From Monarcha castaneiventris obscurior (Eukaryota > Chordata > Aves > Passeriformes > Monarchidae), in NCBI GenBank assembly GCA_026261815.1, contig JAMPIT010000379.1, positions 5,530,001-5,594,000 of the forward strand: a DNA stretch of 64,000 nt. Direction: 5' to 3'. Both the position numbers and the translations under genes were made by a program. A model generated the notes under the pieces. That model saw only the letters and a list, made by a program, of their open reading frames with translations. It did not search any database and was not told where the DNA came from. Numbering within the stretch: position 1 is the first letter of the stretch; each line of letters begins with the position of its first letter. Shown here piece by piece: positions 25,306 through 38,600 of the stretch.

Positions 25306-25383
25306 TCTGGGGAAAAAAATCCCCGGTTTTCCCTTCACTCTGGAGAAAAAAATCCCTGGTTTTCCCCTCACTCTGGAGAAACC
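25306..25383 (+). repeat. 33-bp tandem repeat, about 2.4 copies
   Basis: Two full 33-bp units (25306-25338 and 25339-25371) differ at only a few positions, and a partial third unit starts TCTGGAGAAA. Each unit has the pattern TCTGGRG, seven A, TCCC, GG, TTTT, CCC, CAC. Because 33 is a multiple of three, a plus-strand frame reads SGEKNPxFSxH twice. Nothing around it suggests that this frame is coding, so I treat it as a small minisatellite. Confidence 0.88.
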
Positions 25384-28300
25384 TCTAGGGTGCTTTTTGC
25401 GGCAAAGACTCTATCAAGCAGTTCTCAATTCAGAAAAAACTCAACTCTTCCAAAAGTTTTTATGACTCATATAGGATCATATTTGACAGGCAAAATGTCA
25501 TCTGGCACCAAGAACGTGGCTTAAAGCTCCATCTCTGGGCAAGCACTGCAGGAGTATGTTCTCAGCCCAAGAGCATATGAGTGGTGCCAGAGGTATTGTC
25601 TTATGCTCATCCCAAGGAGGACTCCAGACTGCAGAACAGTGTATTGATAAAAGCTAGGAACTGAGGAAGGCTGGGAGACAGGCAGGCAAAGAGGGATCAG
25701 GCAGGCAAACGGGACTCTTGTGTTTGAGGGTCACTAAAATTCCAACCCTGTGCAGGGCACATCAGCAGCAAAGATGTTCGAGACTGCAATGTATTATGAA
25801 AAGGAGAAATATGAAGCTTTTTCTTTAAAAAAGAGGTAACCTAAGAGGTCTTTCACTCTCCTATTCCTTGTTCAGCAGGAAGAGGCTTATGCTATCGCAT
25901 AAGCAGCAGCTGCCACCGTTCCTGGCAGCATGAAGAATCTGGTGCTGTGCCAGCAGCAGACAAAGTGTAATATGTAGGTGCATATTTGGTGCCTAAACTT
26001 TAACCCAAATGGAGCTGAGAGTAATTATGTTAAACTTATCTGCCATTTGGACCTAATGCAGGTGTGTAGTGTTGAATTTTGCTTCATCAGGATCTGCCAG
26101 AAGACAAAAGCAGAGGAGAGATCAAGCTGGCATCATTAGAAGTTCTCTGCAGAGTGGATATCCCCAAACCTGGAATTTTTAATAAAGCCCTTTAAAATAC
26201 AGCCCACCAACTTTAGTGTGTTGAGTGGGTTCACACAGTGTTATCAGTCTGTATTTCTTTCTGGAAGGGTGAAGCCCTGAGCATAAGCAAGCAATTGCTT
26301 GACAGCTCTGGATCCCCTCAGCAAATTGCTGCCTACTCTTCCAGAGGAGCAGAAATGCTATGGAAAGGTTCATTATACCCCCTTCATCAGTAAAAGTGGG
26401 AGAGAAAGGAGAGAGAAGCCATAAGAATAAACAGGAATGGCTGCTTTGAGCTTAGTATGTCCTTATCAACATTTAGCCCAGATTCTGACTTGGGGCCCCA
26501 AACTTTACAGTACAAATTGCTGGATTTGCCTGTTTGCTGTATTCCTAGCAGAGAACTTAGTAGAAGTTTTCTCTTGAAATATGACAAATCATATGTCTGT
26601 TAATATTGTGCTTGTCACTAGATGACTACAGCAGAGTAGAAATGAGGAAAAAATCTTACCTACCCAACCAAAAAAAAAGCCAAAGAGAGAATTGGGAAAA
26701 TATATCAATACATTCCCAGATGTACAAAAAGCAAGAGTTCTGTTGACGCTCAATGGATGCTATTACTGTATTTCAAGTTTTATTTTAGAACCATTCTGAA
26801 GAAGGCTTGCAAGCATCCTTTATTTTATATTTGTAATTTATACACAATGTCAGTAGTTGACAATTGCTATTTAGGTGCCCTGTCAGCCCAATATTTTGAG
26901 TACCTCTATAATAATAAAAATAGTTCAATTGAGTTGGCAGCATAACTCTCAGTAACAATATTTCTACAAATAGTTCACACTCATTAGACTCTTCATCATC
27001 ATATTTGTCACTCTATAGCTCAGGATTTCAAAATTACAATCTAATTTTATTGCTTGGTTGGTTTTTTACACAGAAAGTATAGTTTAAAGAATTGTATTAC
27101 TTAAAGCAATTTTATTGTTACTTACATCTGCATACTAAAAGCTAGAACATGAAAATTCCTCAAAACTAGAAGTGAAAACATTTCCTACATTTTTCTTTCT
27201 TTTTTCTAGCTTTCATTTTATAATGTTGGTAAAATCAAGTGGTTTTTTGCAAAATATTTGTTTTTCACTCTGGAACAATTCTGTCAGATCCTTCCCAATC
27301 AGTTGTCTCCACTCACATTAACAGAGAGGCTTTCAGGAAATTTTCCTACCTCAGTAGAGAGTAAAACAAGTGCCCCTGATATTCACATACAGAAATTCAG
27401 TTTAAAAATAGGTAATAAACATATAAGTAGAAGGAAAGTATGTGGAATAGGAAGTAGGAACTTACAGCCTTTGTTCTTCTACGCAGTTCTAGCATTATCA
27501 ACAGTGAATTAAAACTTCCTCAATACATTAGGAAAGTGGATGCTAGTGAATCTGAGAAGTCAGAACAGTAAATATGAGGGTAGGACTCCATGAGGGTTAC
27601 TCTTTCCTTATTTAGTGGCTGTGATGTAATTAATGTTTTTGCTGAGACAGAGTGTCCGTGACTCAAGCATGGGACTCTATTACAGATAAACCATAAGTTT
27701 AGAAATTCAATGAATTCCAGAGCTTGGAAAGCTGCTATTGCAAACTTCAGCAAATTAGTATGTCTGAGGGACATAAATTACATGTCCCTTTTCGAGTCTC
27801 TTTGCTTTTTATTCTGACACTTTAAAATGCTTATAAATGGCATGGCAGCATGTACATTGTTGTTTCCCGCTTTGAGCATGCCATGGGTAACAACAGTAAG
27901 TGGTCTCCTCACTGCTTAAATGAAATCACTGTTCTTGTCACACAGGACAGCAATTGATAGCAAACTTGGCCTTTCTTCATCTGGCAAGCAACCATTTTTG
28001 AATGGTTATATCCATTATGCTTTCCCACTGTATTTTTTACTGTATCAAGTGTAAGTTAAAAATATTCAGCATCTACAATGCTTGAATGCCAGCCCAAACA
28101 CCAAAAGAATGCAAAGGATGGTGAGAGTCAGCAGTGCTACCTGAACACAAAAAATATTGCCACTGAGGTAAAGAACACAAGCCTATTTGGAGCCTCTCTA
28201 GTATGCTGACTACAATTATAAGGCAGAAAAATAAGCAGTGCTGATGACTGACCTCCCTTTGATCTGGAGTATTTGTCTCAAGTAGTGCATGCCAAAACTG

Positions 28301-31300
28301 CCAAAAGAGATGTATAGGCATTATCATACTCAAGATATCAGAACCTGCTTGGAAGTCTACAACAGTTAATGTTTTTTCCTACTAAAAAACTCTATGGCCC
28401 AAGTCAGCAGAATCCTGAAACATGTAATATAACTAGGGTTGAAAAATGGCAGATTTGTAAATCTATCCACAAATATCCACGATGTGAGGAATTTGACACC
28501 AATTGGATGTTATTGCACAGAAGATAGCAGACCTCCCATGAGGTAGTAACACTACAGGAAGGTTTCTTCTGCCTTCATTAAAGTCACCACTTTTAAATCC
28601 CAACTTACCTCATAACCCTACAGATGCTGACTGCCAACCTGACTAACAAAATTAAAACAGCCCTTTTCATTTTCAGAAACTATTGTCAGGGAAAATAAAA
28701 ATCAACCATCTGTTTTCATCAAAGTCAATAATTTTTTTCACAGTTCCCAAAATATTGATGATATAGATGAGCATTTGGTCAGACATTGGCTAACAACAGA
28801 CTAGAATAAGAGGTATCTGAACACACACACACAAAAAAGAATGATTTTGCTAGATGGTCTGTTGTCACAATATTTCTGGTGGGCCAAGTAACTATGATTC
28901 AGAGCTCAGAAACTTCAGAAAGCCCAAAGGATTTGACAGATAGTTCTGGCATATCCACTGCTATTCCTCACCAGAGCTGTGCACTTGAAATTTTCATTGC
29001 CAAGCCACCTGACTAAGCAATGCATCTCTTGTTTCAAATATTCCCTCCCAGTGCAATGCAGAGGACACTGCTTGAGTGGGGAAAAGAGCAAGTATGAGAG
29101 TGTGTAATGAACTAGACTGGAAATGAAAGAATAAAACTTGAAAACTACTTGCACTTGAAAACTTTTGCATGAAGACTATCATTTTATGTTTCCCTTCCAG
29201 GAAGCTAATGCCAACAGAAACACTACAGGTTCTTGAACTTAATACAATTAGTAACTTTCAAAAATGTTATTCTCATTAAGCACAGGCAATTAGCCCTTGC
29301 TGAAACATCACTGAGAGCTAGACTCAAAACCAGATTATTCAAGAAGGCCAGAAAATAGGGCAAACAGAATACCACCCTTCAGAGCAAAACCATGAGCTGT
29401 TTGGCAGTTCTTTGCAGACTGGAGAGATTGCTTAGGAAATAAAATAAGTAGTCCATGGTTGTAATTCACTTAAGGGCTTCTGTTAGCCCAGCAAAATTCA
29501 GCAATGGGACAGTCCACACACAGAGTAATTGTTGCATGTGCTTTTCCTGTGCTCTACGCTACTGATAAGGTACCATTACCAATGACATTTAAGAATGTTT
29601 TAATCACAGCAAATCACTACTGTTCTCACTAAAATTTCAACTATTTAGGTACAAATTCCTGTTAAAGGTCAGAGCACTAAAATGGGAGAGAATAAAATCT
29701 TACCAAAGAGTCCGACTTAATACCTACTTGGCCTCCTTATGATATGGAACAAAGAGCAGCAAGAAATTGTAAAAGATGACCATTTGCTGAGCTGGATCAA
29801 CAGATCTGTGTGTGGAAACCAGCAGGCTGTTCCTAGTAAATCAAGAGTTCTGTCCACAGATGATTTTCTCTGTGGCAAAGCTAGCTTGGGGAGGAAGGGG
29901 AAGCCCAGAGTAAGAGCACTCACAGATATGCTTGGTGTTATTTTAAATAGAGAAGTAGAGATGAAGATATTTCAAAATCTGCTCTATAATTTGTTTTCCC
30001 TTTGCAATCTGTAAACAAGATTATTTGGCCCATGGTATGCTTTATATTTTGACAGGATCAGCATTGTATAGCTCCTTTAATCTAATTGAAATGCACATTA
30101 GAAACAGAAACAGATGTATGACGAACAGCTGGATGGCAGACCTGTTCCCAGAAAAAACCTGTTCCCAGTTTCAGAAAACTTAGAAAATATAGTATTTACA
30201 CAAAAATAATTATGAGAATGAACAACACTTGCTAATAATCTTTCTACTGCTTAGTTAAACTGCAAATTTCCCTCAAAACAACAGAATCCTGACAAATTCT
30301 TTCAAATCCTAGATCATTACTTTGCAATTTCTAACACCCCCTTTATAAACTGATCAACTTCCTTCCTAAATAATTACAAACTAGTTCTGAAGGAACTGTG
30401 TTTCCCAGAAGCTGAGTTTAAACTTTTTAGAAGCAGAACATGGATCTGAAGATGGATATGAGAATAGATTAACCTTATTTCTTCTGGGTGGAAAGCTTTT
30501 ACCACTGCATTGAGCAGAGAAGTTATGCTTGCTGAAACACTATTTCAAGATCATGAAGAGATCATGAAGAGAATGTTATTTCTCATAAATATTACAGTCG
30601 GGGGGGGGCTTTATCTTTTATATCCAATGCAAGAGCAAGCATTAGGATCAACACTCAAAGAAGTGAAATGCCTAGTGTGTTCTCTTTCACAGAACACAAG
30701 CAGGTTTTTCCTTTTCTGCAATTGCAAATAACTGCCATCGGAAGAAATAATACAACCAGTGCAACAACAACAAAAAACCAACAACCTAAAGGAGAGCTGT
30801 CAGTGGTAAACACACTGCAATCAAATCTATTAACTGCACTTCAAACACAAATTTGATCGTGAAGGTTTGTTGCTGATGGCACCTGATGATCCAGGTAGGG
30901 CAGCTTTCTGATACTGTTCCATATTCTGTATGTAGGAATCATCAGAAACTTCAGAGCTAGATATTTAATTGGCCCCCAAATTACAAAAAAAACTGGGGAA
31001 AGCATGACTTTACTACTCCTGATTAAGTTAGTGTGATGGGCTCCAGCATACAGAAAAATATTGACACATACGTCAGTTTAGGTAACTAAATTTTACCTGT
31101 CTAAGCAAAGAAACAGTAACCATCTTTGATTCTGCAAAATGCGAATAAAAACATTTTGGAGGACTCAAAGCACAGTCTTTCTAAAAGAAAAACCCTTTCT
31201 TTATTACCCCATGTCAAATACAGTGGCTTCAGTTCAGGAGCATTTAGAAGGTGGTCTAAGGCTACCATCTTCTTTAGAAAAGTCTGCAATACCTGAGAGA

Positions 31301-33310
31301 TATTCTTGGCACTCCCCTTTATGCAAACAGATAAATACACATTTTCTAGTTCCTGATCCTGTCGGTCAATGTTACCCTAGGAAAAATGCTCTTGGAAGCT
31401 TTTGGAATGTTGGTCCAAAACCTTTTAGGCTCACTCAAGAAGCCTTTGAAGATGAAAATTTTCTCAGAACTGCTTTAATTTCAACATTATCTTCTTCTGT
31501 TGAAGAACACCTGGGACAGCTCTAATTTGAAACCTTTTCAAAAAACGCCAAAACCAGTTGAATAATGTGGTGACAAGCACATTAATCACTGGAAATCACT
31601 GACATGAAGCCCCTTTTACATAGACGTCATCAGCCCATTCTCAAGTGGCCTGTTTTCCCAAAAAAAATTTATTTTTAACTTCAGCACTGCAATCTGCCAT
31701 TTCTGGAGATTCCTCTGCTAGGAGTCCCTACAAGACTCAACACCACAGCTGGTGATGCAGGAATTTAAGATAAAACACAGGGATCAGAGTCTGAGCTTTT
31801 GTATCAGACATGAACGTATGCTGACAGCGCATTCATAGACAGTAAAAAGGACTGACGCTGTTAATGCATCGTGTGGTAACCACAATAGAAGCCATTAAAA
31901 ACAATCTTCAGTAGTTTATGTAGCAGGAAAGAGCAGGATGGAAGGACATTAGTGAATATCACAGCACTCTTGGTCTTAGACTTGAATATCCAAATGATAG
32001 TTTTGATCTGATCTCATTTAGTTTGCTGCTGACTGAAGGCATTCACAAATCACAGGTGCAATCAGTTGTTGCCATCAACCCACACATCCAGCACTTGTCT
32101 TCTCCTCAGCATGGTTCAGAAAACAATTTCAATCATAACAACTAGAGAAGTGACAAATTCAAAATTACTGATTATTCACCTACAGAGAGACCATGAAAGG
32201 GATCCATGTAATAATCTATTGTCAAAAATTAATTTGCAATGATCAAATAAAATACGCTATATGTGAAAAGATCAATCACTCATATTCTGAACTCATATTC
32301 ATCCTCCTATCCCCTGTAAAACTTCTAGTGGACTCTTCTGGCAACAGAACAACAGAAACCCTGGATTCCTATTGTATAACTTTCTACCGCAATTGCAATT
32401 TTGGTATAAGTCGTATTTATATTTTGATATTTGGATATTTGGAATCTAAAAAAACCCAAAAAAATGTAGCATTGCCCTAGAGGATGCATGTATTTTTCTC
32501 GTCTTCCTTATAGCCACCTTTGTCATGACCTCACAAACAACCTTTGGAGAAGACCAAAAATTGTCAGATTACTATGGATGACAGCTTAAAAAATGAGAAT
32601 AATGGAGCTGCAACACAAACAATTGCACTCCTTTCAATGTAAGGGCTGCCAGATAGATTGCATGTAGTATCTCAACTACTGTTAGAAAAGAGAGCTTGCC
32701 TAGGAATTCTTGGTTTCTCTCCCTTTGTGTTTGGCCCTGTTAAAAATTAACATTGCTGTTTTGTTTAGCCCTTCAGTTAATATAAAGGACTTCGTATGCA
32801 GCAAGCCACAAAGCCAGGAGCACAGCACCGAGAAAGCACTTTTTAATTAACTGCTAGAAAGCTGGCCAGAAGAACATCACACACTGGGCTAAGATCTACC
32901 TTTGGATGCGTATGATCTTAATCTCACTAGAGTCAACAGGAGCCAGTGTGTGCAGCCTGGGAAATAATTTAGTCCATTAAATTAATGCAATTTACATACA
33001 ATTTCTGGCTTCAGAGTTTTACTTTTGAGGGGAAAAGGAAGACAAAGGAGGTTTAAAATAATCAAAATATTCCCATGTGGATGGCTATTACTGTTTCAAA
33101 TTAGGACAAACTTTAAACTCAAAAGGTATTTTAAAGCCTTTCAGATTTGTTTAAAATAAAAAACAAATATTCAAAATATTTGAGTTCATGTTTAAAGATA
33201 TAAAAAACTCAATAGATCTAGAATTCCCATTTCAACTGAAGGTACACTTCTTTCATTGAGGTCCACTTCTGCTACCATCAAATTGACCATTTACACTCTC
33301 TTTGGAAACA

Positions 33311-33330
33311 TTATATATATATATATGTAC
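33311..33330. repeat. (TA)n microsatellite
   Basis: A short pure TA run, about eight units, followed by TGTACATT. Confidence 0.8.
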
Positions 33331-35444
33331 ATTTTAAAGGAAGTAAAGAGGCAGAGGTGCCTCAGGAAATAGGATGCCTTGCAACCAAGAAAAAATATGG
33401 TCACTATTACTGTTTTCTTATTAAAATGTGTAGTATAAATCTCCGATATGGAGAGACACACACACAGTGCATGTGAAGTCTATATATAGTATAAAGTGTG
33501 ATTTCTGTTACTGATTTAATGAGAATATCAACAGCAAGATCCCTTCTGGGACAGAATAAAGTTTGTGACTTTATACTTGTGGATGTTAAAAGATAGCCAG
33601 GTTCTGCAAGGTGCAGTGTACCACCCAGGAAGTGCTGAACATCTTACCTATTTTTCCCTAAAAGAAAATCTCGGTGAAAGAGAGACAAATTGTTAGTCAT
33701 GAATTCCAAATGGAGGTTGTAGGCAGAAGCTGTGCTGTACAAGTTTTGGGGGCTATTTTTGCAATAGTGAGAAATGTTTCAAGGAAATAGAGTGACACAC
33801 TATTGACAATATTTTTCTGTTTGGTGCTATAATTCACTTGTTCTGGTGAATCAGTATATACATTAAATTATCCTACTTACTTTTATGCATGGGAAAGATG
33901 CATCAGGGAGCATTATGTTTACCCAGTTCCACATCTAGTCAGCAGACAGCCTGAGCACTGGGACCCAGTGGAACAGGGAGGAGGCAGCTTGGGAAGAGTG
34001 TCATACCTGCTGGGAGTGGGAATGCTGGGCAGAAAAGGAATGAAGAGAAAAGCTTGGGCAGAGGATTCACCCAGTGCTGTAGGGAAGCCAATAACTCTCA
34101 GAAAAAGAGAGTGTCAAAGAGAAGTCCTGGAAGAAAATGCAAGTTCTGGGCTTGTTAAGAGTTTAGAAACTTTGGCTTTTTTGTATACAGCAATCAGAGT
34201 CAACCCTGCTTTTTAGTTTCCAGTAACTCAAGGAATTTCAGTTTATTTAACTAAAACAGAGTTTATACAGGAATTTCCTCAAGTTTGGTGGCCTGGACTC
34301 CTGAGTGTGAACAGTCTCTACCAACTGTACCTGCCCATGTAAAACAATCCCACTGCTACAAGGAGCATTCACACCCTTTCCCTGGAAGAGAATGCAAACG
34401 CAAGCTATGGGTTTGGATGCATGCTTTGAATCCCACTGCACTTCCTCACATGCAGGTAGTCCTGTTTACTCTTGTCTAGAAATGCACATAAGAAATTCAA
34501 GCCCCTTTTGAAAACTCCTAATAAAACTTGGACCAGTTTCCTAAAATCACACACTTTGTAGAAGACAAAATAAACTCAGATCATGTTAGAACAGCCAACA
34601 TTATTCCATTCAGCACAAGTTAAATGCTGGAGAAAAACAAATGGAAACAAATCACGGCCTTGAGATTAAAAAAAATGCAACTTTTTGGTTAATAATTTAA
34701 TAAAACGACACACAAGGTAGAAAATCTGTGCATTTAACAATCTCAGTTATTTTAAAGGCTATAAACAGCCAAAAACATATCCTCACAGAGGTGGTGAAAA
34801 TACACAATGAAATCTCTGGCAAATCTTTCCCAGTGTGTTTTTTATCACAGAAGGGACTTTTTAATCACTAATTTAATTTGACAGATATCAAGAAATAATT
34901 TCATAGTGCTCTTTCCAATTAAAAGCATTTATTTGATGAATTTGCTCTTATCCTGATCCCCACTTTGCTTGGCATTTCAGTTTCATCCCCATCACCCATA
35001 TGTCCACCACAGATTCAAGGGTCAGCCTAAATAATGGCTTAGAGCTTCCATACTCTTTGTGTTTATTTCTATGGTCCTCCATAATAGATATACACTGGCT
35101 ACGGAGTTTTTTAACTGCAAAGAAGACAGACAGTTTCTTTGATTATCAGGGTTCTGGCTATCTGGTAAAACAGCCCAAAAAAAGAAGTTTGAAGAGAAGA
35201 CTGCTCTTACATTAATCAATCTGGAGCTTATGACTATTTCTGAGCTGTCCTGGGAGGGAGGAGAAAAAAACCACCACTGTCCTTTGTGGATGCTGAAAGC
35301 TTGAGTGCAGAGAGATTTCTCAGTTTTTTGATAGTGTCTGTGTGAAAGCCTCACTTTCTCACAGACTCTCTGGGAAGACAGTTGGGAGTTTTTTGTAAAC
35401 TATGGTGTTGCTATGGTACAAAGAAGAAAAATATTTGAAGTAAG

Positions 35445-35602
35445 TGTTGTTGGGTTCAGCCAATCCCTTTGGGGGGTGGCTGACCAATAAACCAATGACC
35501 TTATGCTAGTCCAGAGTGCTAAGGTGTATAAGCAAACTTGTAAATTAATAAAGAGGTCGGTTTCTGTTCGTATGGAATCGTCCATGTCGCATTTATTCCT
35601 CA
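35445..35602 (+). mobile_element. Possible short solo LTR of an endogenous retrovirus
   Basis: The interval has the layout of a retroviral LTR: it starts TGTTGTTGGG and can be closed at a CA at 35601-35602. It carries three CCAAT boxes (35460, 35484, 35492), a TATAAG box at 35527-35532, an AATAAA at 35547-35552, and then a CpG-bearing stretch with four CpGs in about 40 bases in an otherwise CpG-poor intron. It is short for an LTR, the AATAAA lies unusually close to the TATA box, and I could not find a target-site duplication, primer-binding site or internal viral genes. The 3' edge could instead lie at the CA at 35622-35623. The family is not recognised and no viral protein is encoded. Confidence 0.4.
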
Positions 35603-35623
35603 ATCTGATGCCTGCTAGCGACA

Positions 35624-38600
35624 GTCCTTTAACCACCCATGCCATGGACCCAAGTCTCTGGAAAGGCAGGACAGAGCTCTTTTATCATTTCAGTCAAGAG
35701 GATTCTGCTTTTAGCTCCACAGACACCCAGAGAAATATAACATATGCTGTTTCTTTAAGCAGACTGAGAGTATGTTTACTAGGATTTTTCAGCATAAAGC
35801 TTTTTAGGTAGGAGGAGAATACGTATCCTGCAAGGTGAAAACAGGTCTTTAACTTCCTCGGTGTTATGTTATCATGAATCACTCATGGGCCTGATTAAAA
35901 CAAAGACTCCACTTGTCTGCAAATGTATATGCATGTAGGTATTGCAAAAACACACAAGCATGCATGCACTTTGTACATGTAAAACACATATGCATAATAG
36001 ATCTAACGGGATACTGATATGTAGAAAATAACCATTAAATAATTATAAGGGTTTTTTTGATGAAAAACAGAAAAGGCATGCATACTAAAAATGCAAGAAT
36101 ACATAGGCTGAACATATAAACTCTGGTGGAAAAATTAGTTTAGAAAAAACTGACAGTAATAAAAAGCAGACAGTTAAAATCTTACTGCAAACAGTTTAAT
36201 TTAAAGCTGGGAATCTTGAGCATCTATTAAAGTGAAATGCAGGATCACATCAAAGAAAGGCAGAACATTGAAATAACCAGAAATGGAAAAGCTAGAATAT
36301 GCTCTGTTTAATTCTACCAGCAAGAAAACAAACACAAATTTTACATGCTACATCCTGTCATACACCACCTTAATTCAGCTACATTAAAATGAGTTTTCCT
36401 CAAAGAAAAGCTCATATTATGACTATGCCTTTAAAAACCTCATGTTTTCACTCTCTGGGTTTTTATAAGAAGAAAAAACAAGACTGAATCAGGAGCTGTA
36501 AATTTTTATACTTAATTTGATAGTTCAGCACTTTTGCAGTTGAGTTTGCAGCACACACAGACCAGTTTCCTCACGCTTTCCCGCTTATTTTTCAGCACTC
36601 AGGAATCCTTAAGCACGCTGCACAGTGCATACACAATTTGTAAGGCATGCTCATCATCACTTGTTCAGCTTTATGCACCAAATGAGACATGCTTCAGGTT
36701 TCTATGTGCACATCTCACAATGATGTTTTAAAATTTTATCACCTAGTTTCCAGGGAACTGAATCTATATTTGAAATACCACCTGAATGGGTGAAACATAT
36801 TGGTATTCCACACACAGCCTCCTGCTGTCATTCCACTGCTGGCATGGGACAGTCTTCACCAAGACTTAGAAAACCTCATTCAATATTCCTCTCTGGAGGA
36901 TCTGACACTTACTGTGAATTCTGCTCTTCAACTTAAATACCAGTGGCTGTGGCAGGCCAATTCTATCATTGCAGATACAGCATCCCTCAGGCGAGGTCCA
37001 ACCTTTCTCTTGCAGTGCACCCAGGGATTAGCTTGACTTCCCCTAAATTCTCTCCAGTGCACAGTACAAGCTAATCTTTCCTGTAGGAAGCAGGAGATGG
37101 GGTTGCCATGACAACAGCGCACATTCTAGCAGTGGGACCACTGAGATGAGCTGAAAAGACGACAGTGAAACATGCACTCAGCCTTCCTCCGGGGCTACGG
37201 GCTTCTTCCTCCAGGATTTAATTCCCCTGCAAGTTTACTGACAGGCTAGGAGGTTGATTAGCTATGTATTTTGCTGTGGGGAGATTACTAGTTAAGAATA
37301 TGGTTGAGAGATCATAGCATTATTTAATGAAACTGCCATCCCTCCTTACATTAAATTGCTGATTTAAGCGTGGCTGCTTTTAAACCACTACTGTTTCATA
37401 CACATTACTCCTGCACTTGCTCCACACTAACATCTCACTGTAATACAGTCACAAGCCGAGTCCTGTGCTCCAGCTTCGGTTTTCCAGCATATTAGGCACG
37501 CTTTTATGCTCATACACAGACATGCTTACACACACATGCACACAAAGAGCTCAGTGTAACATCTGTGTTTGGAGCTCAAAGGGTTCTGCTGATGGGGGAG
37601 GGGGCACCGAGAAAAGCAAGGCACGGCAGCCACGTGTCTTATACAAACGACACAACAGCCACAATGAGCTCTGGGAGCCCTGTTCATCAGGCAAAAGAAA
37701 ATTGAGTAATCTATACTGTAAATATCAGCTATTTTCTGCCCCAGAATAATGTCTGAATCCTACGCTTTAAAGATTTTTTTTCTCAATGAGAATAACAGAA
37801 AGCTTTTTTGTTCCTGAATTTCAATTATTTACATGCTTTTAATTGCTCAATCAAATTTTCATGCAGAGAGTTTTTCTTTGTGTTTTAATTTCTCTTGCAA
37901 AACTACACAATGCATTATTGTGGTAAATTCCTGGAGGCTGGAGCATGACTGTGTCTTCTCCTGTTATTTCAGAAACAAGCATGTCTCAGTGAGCTTTCAC
38001 CTTAAAGACACAGCAACCAAGAATTTTCAGTTTCTAATCATGTTTGTAAACCGTTCATTTGCCCGGGACAGATTCCTGTCTCCTTTGTGCCTTCACTTTT
38101 GAGCATGTAACGTGTAGCCACACACTCAACACCCCATCATCAAGCAACACCAGACCCCTCAGTACATGTAAAGGCTTAACCCACCCAAGTACAAAAGAGC
38201 TGTGGATGAGCCAAATCCACACCATCTGAATCCACTTCTCTCTCTGCAAATTTTAAAAGAAAAGAACCTCCATGAAGGTCTCTGACACGAGAAAGAGAAG
38301 GAGCCCAGGGGTTGCATTCAGCCAGAACTCCTGTAGGCAGGGACGGTGGGGGTGGGTGAAACAGTGGGAAGGTGTACAACAGCTTTCCCATTACAGCAAG
38401 TTATGCAGGACAGTTGGCAGCTTAATCCCAACGAACTTAGTCTTCGCAAACCACATAAGGCCAAAAATTTGACTGGAGAGGGAAGGTGCCATGTTGGGGA
38501 GGAACTTTGATGACTGGAATGTGTAAGAAAAATTTTTGGAGGTCTGGGAGGATGGGGGCATGTGGAAGCCCGGGCCAGGTTCTCTAAATTATCTTCAAAT

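Larger units (their letters stand above)
24366..35440 (-). other. NOL4: NOL4 intron, 5' side, middle part
   Basis: About 11 kb of AT-rich intron. Apart from the 33-bp tandem repeat and small simple repeats ((AC)n at 28821-28833, an 11-bp direct duplication AGATCATGAAG at about 30549-30570, a nine-G run near 30600, and (TA)n at 33311-33330) I recognise nothing. Open frames up to 128 codons, for example 31139..31525 (+), are composition-driven and show no domain. Confidence 0.6.

Noticed and set aside
31139..31525. 128-codon plus-strand ORF
   Set aside because: No recognisable similarity or domain. It lies inside a NOL4 intron with no sign of splice sites or a promoter.
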